Positions 34,549 to 62,464 of a stretch of 64,000 nt of DNA are shown piece by piece (the stretch's first letter is position 1; every line of letters begins with the position of its first letter). A program made the translations under genes and the position numbers. A model generated the notes under the pieces. That model saw only the letters and a list, made by a program, of their open reading frames with translations, was not told the DNA's origin and did not search any database. This stretch comes from Corallococcus silvisoli. Lineage in GTDB: Bacteria; Myxococcota; Myxococcia; Myxococcales; Myxococcaceae. Where the stretch lies: contig NZ_JAAAPJ010000023.1 of the NCBI RefSeq assembly GCF_009909145.1, forward strand, positions 1-64,000, given 5' to 3'.

Positions 34549-37500
34549 ATGGGTCAAGAGTCCACGCTCGCACAGCAGAGGGCCCTGGAGCAGGCGCTCT
34601 TCGTCATCGAGAAGCTCGAGGCCAACGAGCGCGCCCGCGCCGAGCCCATCGCCATCGTGGGCATGGGCTGCCGCTTCCCTGGCGCGGAGGACCCCGAGGC
34701 CTTCTGGCGGCTGCTGCACCAGGGCCAGGAGGCCGTGGGCCCCATCCCCGCGGACCGTTGGGACGTCGAGTCCTACTTCGACCCCGACCCTGAGCGGCCC
34801 GGGAAGATGTACACCCGGTCCGGCTCGTTCCTGAAGCATGTGGATCAGTTCGATCCGCTCTTCTTTGGCATCTCTCCCCGTGAGGCCGCGAGCCTGGATC
34901 CGCAGCAGCGGCTGATGCTGGAGGTCTGCTGGGAGGCCTTCGAGAACGCGGCCCAGGTCCCCAGCCGCCTCGCGGGCAACCGGATCGGGACCTTCGTCAG
35001 CATCGGGCAGAGCGACTATGCGCTGTTCCAGCTCCTCTCTCCGGACCCGACCCGCATCACCGCGTGGGCGGGGACCGGGAGCGGACTGAGCTTCGCGGCC
35101 GGGCGGCTGTCTCATGCCTTGGGACTCCAGGGCCCAAGCCTCGTGGTGGACACCGCCTGCTCCTCTTCGCTGGTGGCGGTCCATCTGGCCATCCAGAGCC
35201 TGCGCAACGGAGAGTGCCGGCTGGCGCTCGCCGGAGGCGTGCAGCTCATCCTCGCCCCGGAGGTGATGCTGTTCCTGAGCCGGGCCCGCGCCCTGTCGCC
35301 GGACGGCCGCTGCAAGACGTTCGACGCCTCGGCCGATGGCTACGGGCGCGGCGAGGGCTGCGGCGCGGTGGTGCTCAAGCGGCTGTCGGACGCACTCCAG
35401 GACGAGGATGAGATCCTGGCGGTGATCCGCGGCTCCGCGGTGAACCACGACGGGCCCAGCAGCGGGCTCACGGTGCCCAACGGACTGGCCCAGCAGGCGC
35501 TGATCCGCCAGGCGCTCGAGATCGCCCGCGTCGCCCCCAGCGAGGTGAGCTACGTCGAGGCCCACGGCACCGGAACGCGGCTGGGAGATCCCATCGAGTT
35601 CGAGGCCCTGGGCGCTGTCTTCGGCCCCGCGCACTCTCCGGAGCAACCGCTCTGGGTCGGCTCGGTGAAGACCAACATCGGCCACCTGGAGCCCGCGGCC
35701 GGCATCGCCAGCCTGATCAAGGTCGCCCTGGCGCTGCGCCATGGAGAGATTCCGCCGCACCCGAGCTTCGAGCGCCCGAGCGAACACATCCCCTGGGATC
35801 GCTTCCCCCTCCGGGTGCCCACCTCCCCCATCCCGTGGGACAGGCGTGGCAAGCGGATCGCGGGGATCAGCGCCTTCGGGTTGAGTGGAACCAACGCGCA
35901 CCTGGTGCTCGAAGAGGCGCCAGCGAGGCCCGCGCGCCCGGTCCCCACTCCCCGGGCCTCCCTGCTGATGCTGTCGGCCCGGAGCCCGGAGGCCCTGGAT
36001 CAGCTCGCGGAGCGCTTCCAGCACCACCTCATCGCGCACCCGGAGCTCTCCGCGCACGACGTCTGCTACAGCGCGAGCACCGGACGCGCCCACTTCCCCT
36101 ACCGCCGCGCCGTCGTTGGCGCGTCCGCGGCGGAGCTGGCCCAGGAGCTCGCGCGGCGCGCCTCACGCAATGGCAGTCCCCCGGAGCAGTCCGCGCACCT
36201 CACCGGGGACGGGCGGGACGAGCCACGGCGGCTCCTGTCCAGCCTGGGCGCGCTGTACGAGCGTGGGGGTGAGGTCTCCTGGGCTTCGCTGCCTGATGCG
36301 GCGAAGGGCCGGCGAGTCCCGCTTCCCACCTATCCCTTCCAGCGCATGCGGTACTGGTGCGACCCGCCCACCCGACCGGCAGCGCGTCCCGCGTCCAGCG
36401 TGGCGTCGCCCATTCCTGGCCGGCGTGTGCACTCGCCGCTGATCGGCCAGACCCTGTTCGAGAGCCGGATCGGCGTGGAGGAGCTGCCCTTCCTCAAGGA
36501 CCACATCGTCTTTGGAGAGGTCACGGTCCCTGGCGCCAGCCATCTGGCCCATGTGCTCGCCATCTCCGGGCAGGTGCATGGCGGGCGGGGCAGCGTGCTC
36601 GAGCACGTCTCCTTTCCCCAGGCGCTCGTGCTGCCCGAGGGCAGGATCCGCGACCTCCAGGTGGTGCTGAGTCCCGAAGGCACCGCGAGGGACAGCTTCA
36701 CCGTGCTGACGCTCGAACCCGACGCGGACGGAGCGCGCGTCGAGTGGACCTCCCACGCGACGGGCCGCGCGCGGGCAGCGAGCGCCCATGACACCGACGG
36801 GGCCGCGCTCGAGCGGCTCCCGCTCGCGGAGCTGCGTGCGGGCTTCACCGAAGCCCTCGACCCTGGCTCGTTCTTCAGCTCCATCCGCCGTCGAGGAATC
36901 GACCTTGGGCCAGGCTTCCAATGGCACCGGGCGCTGTGGCGGCGCGGCCAGGAAGCCCTCGGCCGCATGGAGGTGCCCGAGGCACTGACTCCAGAGGAGC
37001 GCTACCCGCTCCACCCTGCCCTGCTGGACTCCTGCTTCCAGCTCTTGCTGGCGGCGCTGACACCCGACGCGTCCGGCGAGCTGCCGACGTTCGTTCCCTT
37101 CAGCATCGAGCGCCTGCGCCTCCATGGCCGCCCCACGCACTTCCCGCTCTGGTGCCATGTGCGGCTGCGCCGGGCGGAGAGCCGCACGGAGGAGACGCTG
37201 GTGGGAGACATCCGCCTCGTCGACGCGCGGGGCCAGGAGATCGCCGAGGTCGACGGCTTCGTCGGCCGTCGGGTGAGCCCCGAGCTGCTGCACGGACTCC
37301 AAGGCCGGGAGCGCGACTGGCTCCATGAGATGACCTGGGAGCCCGCCGAGCCGTCACCGCGCCCTGCTTCCCCGCGCGAGCCCGGCCGCTGGCTGATCCT
37401 CGCGGACCCAGGCGGCGTCGGCCTCCGGCTCGCGGAGGAGCTGCGCGCGCGGGGTGAGGCGTGCGTGCTGCTCTTCGAGCGCGCGGGCCCTCACACCGAG

Positions 37501-39258
37501 GGACCGGATCGACTCGTGCTCGACCTGTCGGAGCCACGGTCCGCCGAGCAGCTCCTCCAGCGCCTCGTGCGCGAGCACGCACCTCGGGGGCTCGTCCACC
37601 TCTGGAGCCTGGACGCCCATGTCGACGAGACGACCTCGAGCGACACCTTGCGCGAGCTGCACCTGCGCGGCTGCGGGAGCGTGCTCCAGTTGCTGCGCCT
37701 CCTGGTCGCCGGGGAAGGCGTGTCCCCTCCCAGGCTGTGGCTTGGCACGTGCGGCGCGCAGGTGGTCGGCGCGACGCGCTCGCCGGTGGAGCCCGCCCAG
37801 GCTTCCGTATGGGGCCTCGGGCGAGTCCTCGCGCTCGAACACCCGGAGCTGCGGTGCGTGCGCTTCGACCTGGGACCCACCCGGACACGGGAGGACCTGA
37901 CCGCGCTGGCGCTGGCGCTCGTGGAGCCGGACGAGGAGGAAGAGTTCGCCCTGCGCGAGGGCATGCGTTACGTGGCGCGGCTCTCCCCCGTGGCCCCGGC
38001 TGCCGGTGCACGGACCGTGGAGCTTCGCCCGGAGGCCGGCTACCTCGTGACGGGAGGGCTCGGCGCGCTGGGGCTGCACGTCGCACGCTGGCTGGTGGAG
38101 CGCGGCGCCCGGCACCTGGCCCTGGTGGGCCGTCGCGCCTCGTCCCCTACCGCGGAGCAGCGCCAGGGGCTCGACGCGCTCGAAGCCGCTGGCGCCACGG
38201 TGCTGCTCCTGGAGGCGGACCTCTCCCGTCCGGACGCGGTGCAGGACCTCTTCACGCGGCTGGCCGACTCCTTCCCGCCCCTGCGCGGTGTGGTGCATGC
38301 CGCTGGGATCAATGACGACGGCGTGTTGCTGCAACTGCCCTGGGAGCGCTTCGAGCGCGCGCTGGCCCCCAAGGTGATGGGGAGCTGGCTCCTGCACGCC
38401 GCGACCCGGTCGATGCCGCTCGACTTCTTCGCGTGCTTCTCGTCGGCGGCCGCGCTCCTGGGCTCCGCGGGCCAGGGCAACTACGCGGCGGCGAACGCCT
38501 TCCTCGACGGCCTCGTGGCCTACCGCCATTCGCTCGGGCTGCCCGGGCTCGGCATCAACTGGGGGCCCTGGGCCGGCGCGGGGATGGCCGCCAACCTGGG
38601 CGTCCGCGACCGCGCCCGCTGGGAGCACCTGGACATCCGCGCCCTGACGCCCGCCGAAGGCATGCGGGCCTTCGAGGTGTTGCTCGCGTCGGAGCGAGCC
38701 CAGGTGGCGGTGCTCCCCCGCCAGCGGAGATCCCTCCCGGCCCACGGGGACGCGCCTCCTCCGCCACGCTGGCTGTCGCGCTTCGTGCGCACGGCGCCAG
38801 CGCCCCAGGGGCCCTCGCCCGCGCAGCCGACGCGGACGCTGGAGGCACGGCTCGCGGGCCTGTCTCCCGAGGAGGCGGAGCGGGACCTGCTCGAGGTGCT
38901 TCAGGCCGAAGCGGCGCGGGTGCTCGGGCTGTCCGCGGGACAGGCCGCGCCCACGGACCAGAGCCTCTTCGAGCTGGGTCTGGACTCCCTGATGGCGCTC
39001 GAGCTGCGCAACCACCTGCAAGCCCGCGCCGGCAAGCCGCTCTCCTCGACCCTGCTCTTCGATCACCCGTCCATCAACGACCTGATGGCCCACTTGAAGG
39101 AACGGCTCTTCACACCGCGGAGCCCAGCCGCATCCACCGTCCCCCAGCAGGTCTCGAAAACCGCCCCCGCGCCGCGCGAGGACGTCGCTCAGCTCTCCGA
39201 GGGAGAGCTCGAAGCGCTCCTCCTGAAGAAGATCGCGTCGCTGGAGCGAAAGAGGTGA
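34549..39258 (+). CDS. Polyketide synthase 4: KS-DH-KR-ACP with the AT cleanly deleted
   Basis: 1569 aa. KS is about 32-458 (Cys204 in DTACSSS, HGTGT, NIGHLEP). After the KS-AT linker the protein jumps at about residue 553-558 straight to the post-AT linker (RRLLSSLGALYERG ... LPTYPFQRMRYW). About 340 residues of AT present in the neighbours are absent, with the frame intact. DH is about 625-910 with a full HxxxGxxxxP (His652) and the catalytic Asp in HPALLDSCFQ. KR has TGGLGALG, the Ser/Tyr/Asn set and INDDG in the LDD place. The ACP has Ser1480. The acceptor must get its extender from an AT elsewhere. Expected output if loaded: a double bond. Confidence 0.93.
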   Translation: MGQESTLAQQRALEQALFVIEKLEANERARAEPIAIVGMGCRFPGAEDPEAFWRLLHQGQEAVGPIPADRWDVESYFDPDPERPGKMYTRSGSFLKHVDQFDPLFFGISPREAASLDPQQRLMLEVCWEAFENAAQVPSRLAGNRIGTFVSIGQSDYALFQLLSPDPTRITAWAGTGSGLSFAAGRLSHALGLQGPSLVVDTACSSSLVAVHLAIQSLRNGECRLALAGGVQLILAPEVMLFLSRARALSPDGRCKTFDASADGYGRGEGCGAVVLKRLSDALQDEDEILAVIRGSAVNHDGPSSGLTVPNGLAQQALIRQALEIARVAPSEVSYVEAHGTGTRLGDPIEFEALGAVFGPAHSPEQPLWVGSVKTNIGHLEPAAGIASLIKVALALRHGEIPPHPSFERPSEHIPWDRFPLRVPTSPIPWDRRGKRIAGISAFGLSGTNAHLVLEEAPARPARPVPTPRASLLMLSARSPEALDQLAERFQHHLIAHPELSAHDVCYSASTGRAHFPYRRAVVGASAAELAQELARRASRNGSPPEQSAHLTGDGRDEPRRLLSSLGALYERGGEVSWASLPDAAKGRRVPLPTYPFQRMRYWCDPPTRPAARPASSVASPIPGRRVHSPLIGQTLFESRIGVEELPFLKDHIVFGEVTVPGASHLAHVLAISGQVHGGRGSVLEHVSFPQALVLPEGRIRDLQVVLSPEGTARDSFTVLTLEPDADGARVEWTSHATGRARAASAHDTDGAALERLPLAELRAGFTEALDPGSFFSSIRRRGIDLGPGFQWHRALWRRGQEALGRMEVPEALTPEERYPLHPALLDSCFQLLLAALTPDASGELPTFVPFSIERLRLHGRPTHFPLWCHVRLRRAESRTEETLVGDIRLVDARGQEIAEVDGFVGRRVSPELLHGLQGRERDWLHEMTWEPAEPSPRPASPREPGRWLILADPGGVGLRLAEELRARGEACVLLFERAGPHTEGPDRLVLDLSEPRSAEQLLQRLVREHAPRGLVHLWSLDAHVDETTSSDTLRELHLRGCGSVLQLLRLLVAGEGVSPPRLWLGTCGAQVVGATRSPVEPAQASVWGLGRVLALEHPELRCVRFDLGPTRTREDLTALALALVEPDEEEEFALREGMRYVARLSPVAPAAGARTVELRPEAGYLVTGGLGALGLHVARWLVERGARHLALVGRRASSPTAEQRQGLDALEAAGATVLLLEADLSRPDAVQDLFTRLADSFPPLRGVVHAAGINDDGVLLQLPWERFERALAPKVMGSWLLHAATRSMPLDFFACFSSAAALLGSAGQGNYAAANAFLDGLVAYRHSLGLPGLGINWGPWAGAGMAANLGVRDRARWEHLDIRALTPAEGMRAFEVLLASERAQVAVLPRQRRSLPAHGDAPPPPRWLSRFVRTAPAPQGPSPAQPTRTLEARLAGLSPEEAERDLLEVLQAEAARVLGLSAGQAAPTDQSLFELGLDSLMALELRNHLQARAGKPLSSTLLFDHPSINDLMAHLKERLFTPRSPAASTVPQQVSKTAPAPREDVAQLSEGELEALLLKKIASLERKR

Positions 39259-39268
39259 GCCGTCCGTG

Positions 39269-45295
<6,027 letters not shown>

Positions 45296-45312
45296 CGCAA
45301 GCCCCGGGACGA

Positions 45313-50184
<4,872 letters not shown>

Positions 50185-50201
50185 GTTCCGGGACCCGCAC
50201 C

Positions 50202-56836
<6,635 letters not shown>

Positions 56837-56840
<4 letters not shown>

Positions 56841-59800
56841 GCAGCCTCACCCAACGCATCTCGCAGATGTCCCCGCTGAAGCTCGCCTTCGCGGCGCGGG
56901 AGCTGCGCTCCAAGTCCGCGCTGCTCAACGCCGAGCCGATCGCGATCACCGGCGCCGCCTGTCGCCTTCCTGGCGCCAGGGACCTGGACTCCTTCTGGGG
57001 CCTGCTGCGCGACAAGCGCGACGCCATCCGCGAGGTGCCCGCGGACCGCTGGGACATCGACGCCTGGTACGACCCCGACCCGGATGCTCCCGGGAAGATG
57101 AGCAGCCGTCACGGCGGGTTCCTGGAGCGGATCGACGGCTTCGACCCGCAGTTCTTCGGCATCACGCCCCGGGAGGCGGTGAGCCTGGATCCCCAGCAGC
57201 GGCTGCTGCTGGAGGTGACGTGGGAAGCGCTCGAGCACGCGGGACAGGCCCCCTCGCGGCTCTTCAAGAGCCAGACGGGCGTCTTCGTGGGCATCGGCAA
57301 CTCGGAGTACGCGCAGCGCCTGCTGGGCACGCAGGACGCCTCGCGCATCGACGCCTACCTGAGCACGGGCAACGCGCTCAGCGTCGCCGCGGGGCGCCTG
57401 TCGTACACGCTCGGGCTGGTGGGCCCCTGCATGGCGGTGGACACCGCGTGCTCCTCGGCGCTGGTGACGGTGCACCTCGCCTGTCAGAGCCTGCGCAGCG
57501 GAGAGTGCTCGCTGGCCCTGGCCGGCGGCGTGAACCTGCTGCTGTCACCGCAGCTCTTCGTCAACTTCTCGCGGGCCCGCATGCTGGCCCCGGATGGCCG
57601 CTGCAAGCCCTTCGACGCCGCGGCGAACGGCTACGTGCGCAGCGAGGGCTGCGGCATGGTCGTGCTCAAGCGCCTGTCGGATGCGCTGGCGGACGGCAGC
57701 CCCATCCTGGCCCTCATCCGCGGCTCCGCCGTCAACCAGGACGGGCCCAGCGGCGGCATCACCGTGCCGAGCGGCCCCGCGCAGCAGGCCGTCATCCGTG
57801 GCGCGCTGGAGAGCGGCGGGGTGGATCCTTCGCAGGTGCGCTTCGTGGAGACGCACGGCACGGGCACCTCGCTGGGGGACCCCATCGAAGCGGGGGCCCT
57901 GGGCGCGGTGTTCGGAGCGAGCCACACCCGGAATCGGCCGCTGGTGATTGGATCCGTGAAGAGCAACGTCGGGCACCTCGAGAACGCCGCCGGAATCGCG
58001 GGGCTGCTCAAGGTCGTGCTGGCCCTCAAGCACGAAGCGCTCCCGCCGAGCCTGCACTTCCAGCGGCCCAGTCCGCACATCCCATGGGAGCAGCTGCCCC
58101 TGGATGTCGCCACGGAGCTGCTGCCCTGGCCTTCGGGGCAGGGGCGCCGGCTCGCGGGGGTGAGCTCCTTCGGCTTCAGCGGAACCAACGTCCACGTGGT
58201 GCTCGAGGAAGCACCGTCACCCGACGCAATCCCAGCGCGCCCGGTGGAGCTCTCCACGGGCGGGGAGCCGGCGCGAGAGCGCCCCGCGCACCTGCTGCCC
58301 TTGTCGGCGCGCACCGAGCCAGCGCTGCGTGAGCTGGCGCGGTCCTACGCGGCGCACCTCGGCGCGCACCCGGACCTGCCCCTGGCGGACGTCTGCTACT
58401 CCGCGGGCACCGGCCGCTCGCAGTTCGCGCACCGGCTGGCCATCACGGCGGCGACCTCCGCCGAGGCTCAGGAGGCGCTGTCCGCGTTCAGCGAGGGACG
58501 GGAGGCCGCTTCCGCGGTCGCGGCCGATGGCGCGACGCCGCCCAAGGTCGCCTTCCTCTTCACGGGCCAGGGCTCGCAGTACGCGCGGATGGGCCGCCAG
58601 CTCTACGACACCGAGCCGGCGTTCCGCCGGACCGTGGACGAGTGCGAAGCCTTGCTGCATCCGCACCTGGGAGCACCCCTGCTGCCCGTTCTCTTCGCCG
58701 AGGGGGCGGAAGCCTCGCGGCTGGATGAGACGCGCTTCACCCAGCCCGCGATCTTCGTCCTGGAGTACGCGATGGCCTCGCTGCTGAGGTCCTGGGGCAT
58801 CGAACCCGCGTTCGTGATGGGCCACAGCGTGGGCGAGTACGCCGCAGCGTGCCTCGCGGGGGTGTTCAGCCTCGAGGACGGCCTGAAGCTGATCGCGGCG
58901 CGGGCGCGGCTGATGCAGGCCCTGCCACGCGATGGCGCGATGGTCTCCGTGACGGCCAGCGTCCAGCGCGTGCAGTCCGCGCTGAGGGCCGTCGCGGACC
59001 GCGTGTCCGTCGCCTCGCTCAACGGCTCCGACAGCACCGTCATCTCCGGCCACGCCGAGTCCGTGCGGCAGGTGGCCTTCGCGCTCCAGGCGGAAGGGGT
59101 GCGGGTGACGCCGCTCAACGTGTCCCACGCCTTCCACTCGCCGCTGATGGAGCCGATGTTGGCGGACTTCGCCCAGGTGGCCAGACAGGTGCGCTACGCG
59201 GCGCCTCGCCTCGGCTGGGTCTCCAACCTGACCGGAGCGCTTCATCCCGCCGCGCCCCCGTCCCCCGATGATTGGGTCCGCCAGGTGCGTGAGCCCGTCC
59301 GCTTCGCCGCGGGCATGGAGACGCTGGAGAAGCTGGGCTGCGACACGTTCGTGGAGATCGGCCCCCGGCCCACGCTGCTGGGGCTGGGGCGGGCATGCCT
59401 GCCAGACTCACGGCACCACTGGCTGCCCACCTTGCGCCAGGGGCAGCCGGAAGGACCGGCCCTGCTCCGCGCCGTGGGCGAGCTGTATGCCCGGGGAGCC
59501 TCCGTGGACTGGGCGGCCGTCGAGTCGCGCGCGCCGCGCAAGCGAGTGACGCTGCCGGCCTACCCCTTCCAACGCCAGCGCTACTGGCTCGACCTCCCGG
59601 AGCAGCCCACCCACGGCGCGGGTCCCTCCACGGGAGGCCCCGCGCTCCACCCGCTGCTGCACCGCGCGCTGCGCTCCCCGCTCGTCAAGGAGATCGGCTT
59701 CGAGTCCCGGCTGGGCACCGACACGCTGCCCTTCATGGACGACCACCGCATCCACGGCATCGTGGTCGTGCCCAGCGCCAGCCATGTGTCGATGCTGGTG

Positions 59801-62464
59801 GCCGCGACGGAGCTGGCCTTCGGCGCCACGTCCTGCACCCTGCGCGATGTCCTGTTCCCCCAAGCCCTGGCGCTGCCTGACTCCGGTCAGCGCACCGTCC
59901 AGGTGGTCCTCACCCCGGGCGCCGGGGGCGAGGCCAGCTTCAAGTTGATCAGCCTCCGGGGCGACAGCCTGGAGCGTGACGAGACCTTCTCCGTCCACGC
60001 CACCGGGAGCCTGAGCTGGCCGGACCGGGGCGCGGCGGGACTACTGGAGCGCGCATCGCTCGAAGAGGTACGGGCGCGCTGCGGCGAGGAGATCTCCGGC
60101 GCCGGCTTCTACGAAGTGATGGGCCAGCATCAGGCCCGGCTCGGCGAGCGCTTCCAGGTCATTCAGTCGCTGCGGCGGGGGAACGAGGAGGCCGTGTGCG
60201 AGCTGCGGCTGCCCTCCGCCCTGGGTGACGTGCGCGACCACCAGCTCCATCCCGTCCTGCTCGACGGCTGCTTCCAGATCCTGGGCGGGATGATCCCCGG
60301 CGGCAATGAGGGCACCTACGTCCCCTTCGGCCTCGAGCGGTTCCGCTTCCTGGCGCGGCCCGTGGGCGAGCGGTTCTGGTGCCACGCGCGCATGCGTCGC
60401 GGGCAGCAGGGCACGAGCGTCTTCCTGGACGTGCGCCTGCTCGGAGAGGCAGGCGAGGAGATCGCCGTCATCGAAGGCCTCCAGTACCAGCAGGCCAGCC
60501 TCGGCGCGCTGGAGCGTGCGTTGCGCCCCAGCCACGCGGATTGGCTCTACGCCCCCACCTGGGAGCCTCGGCCCCTGGCGACCGCGGCCCGCAAGGCTCC
60601 CGCGCTCGCGCCTGATCAGGCGTGGCTTGTCTTCACCTCCGAAGGAGCGCTCGGTGACGGACTGATCCGCTCCGCGAAGGAGCGGGGCGGGCACGGCATC
60701 CGGGTGAGCGCGGGTGCGTCGTACGCGAGGCTAAGCGGCGCCCACTTCCAGCTCGACCCCTCGCGTCCGGAGGACTTCGCGCGGCTGTTCGAGGCGCTGT
60801 CCGTCGAAGGCAAGGCCGTCGCGGGCATCGTCCACCTCTGGAGCCTCACGGCGGCGCCCGTTCGCGAGGAGGCCACCGACGCGCTCGCGGCGCTGGAGCG
60901 TGCGCAGCAACTGGGCTGCGGCAGCGTCCTGCACCTCATCCAGGCACTGGCCCAGGCGGGGCTCGCGCGCGCCCCGCGCCTCTGGCTGGTGACGCGCGGC
61001 ACCCAGCCGGCGGGCGGCCATCCCCTGCCCCTGAACGCCGAGCATGCGCCGCTCTGGGGTCTGGGACGGGTCATCGCGATAGAGCACCCGGAGCTCTCGT
61101 GCGTCCGCGTCGACCTTCCCCCCGACGAATCCGCCGGGGATGTCCCCGCGCTGCTCGAAGCGCTGGAGGCCACGGACGGCGAGGATCAACTCGCCTACCG
61201 CGAGGGAGCGCGCTTCGTCGCACGGCTCGCCGCGCATCGCGCGACCCCGCCGCCTCGCGAAGTCGCCGTCCATGCACAGGCCAGCTACCTCGTCACCGGG
61301 GGCCTCGGAGCGCTCGGCCTGGAGGTGGCGAAGTGGCTCGTGACGAAGGGCGCACGCCACCTGGTGCTGCTCGGGCGCAACCCGCCCTCCAGTCACGCGA
61401 CGACCACGCTCCAGGCGCTCGACCAGCAAGGAGCGCGGGTGCACGTGGTGGCCGCGGATGTGTCGCGGGCCGATGAGCTCTCGGGCGCGCTCGCGTCCCT
61501 GCCCTCCGGGATGCCTCCGCTCGCGGGCGTCGTCCATGCCGCCGGAGTCCTCGAGGATGGCGTCCTCGTCCGCCAGGGCTGGGAGCGCTTCTCCCGGGTC
61601 CTGGCCCCCAAGACCGCGGGCGCGTGGAACCTCCATGTGCTGACGCGTGGGCTGTCCCTGGACTTCTTCGTCTGCTTCTCCTCCGCGGCCTCGCTGCTGG
61701 GAGCTCCCGGCCAGGGCAACTACGCCGCGGCCAATGCCTTCCTCGATGCCCTGGCGCACCGCCGCCGCGCGCTCGGCCTGCCCGCGCTGAGCATCAACTG
61801 GGGCCCCTGGAGCGGTGTCGGAATGGCCGCCACGGGCGCGCAGCGCCGCGCCGCCTCGGACTGGCTTGGCCCCCTCGCCCCCGAGCAGGGGCTTCAGGTG
61901 TTGACCGGCCTGCTCGAAGAGGACACGCCCCAGGTGGGCGTCCTGCCTGCGACCTGGTCCAGGCTCGAAGCCCGTCCGGGCGCGGCCCCCTTCCTGGAGC
62001 GCTTCACCCGCGAGAAGAGCCCGCCCGCCGCGCCCGTCCCGCTCATCCTCCGCCAGTTCGAGTCGGCGGCCCCCGGTGCCCGGAAGACGGTGCTCGAGCG
62101 GCAGACGAAGGCGCTCGTGGCCCGGGTGCTGGGGCTGCGCGCCGACGACCTGGGCCCCCGGCAGAGGTTCTTCGACCTGGGCGCGGACTCCCTGATGGCG
62201 GTGGAGCTGAAGAACCAGCTGGAGACCCAGGTGGGCCGCACGCTGCGCTCCACGCTCATCTTCGACTTCCCCACCCTGGACGCGCTGGTCGAACACCTGC
62301 TGGCCGAACTCTCCGGAGCCGTCCCGGAGGTGGCCCCAGCGCCGCCTCGCGGCGAGTCCGAGCACGCCGCCCGCCCCGAGGAGCTCGAGGAGCTTTCGCA
62401 GGACGAGCTGGCGAACCTGCTGTCCCAGAAGATCGCATCGCTTCAGCGAGGTCGCGCGCCATGA
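56837..62464 (+). CDS. Polyketide synthase 8: KS-AT-DH-KR-ACP
   Basis: 1875 aa. KS is about 33-470 (DTACSSA, HGTGT). AT is about 570-918 with GHSVGEY and VSHAFHSPLM, so malonyl. DH is about 937-1222 with HRIHGIVVVP and HPVLLDGCFQ complete, although the usual YGPxF segment is replaced by LGERF. KR is about 1483-1705 with TGGLGALG, Ser and Tyr present and LED in the LDD place. The ACP has Ser1785 (GADSL) and a C-terminal helix LSQDELANLLSQKIASLQ close to that of PKS 1. Expected result: a double bond. Both ends join neighbours by ATGA overlaps, supporting tight translational coupling along the operon. Confidence 0.94.

Noticed and set aside
34549..39258. PKS 4 as a true trans-AT-type non-extending KS0 module
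   Set aside because: The KS keeps Cys and both His motifs and the post-AT linker is still cis-AT-like; a deleted AT explains it better.
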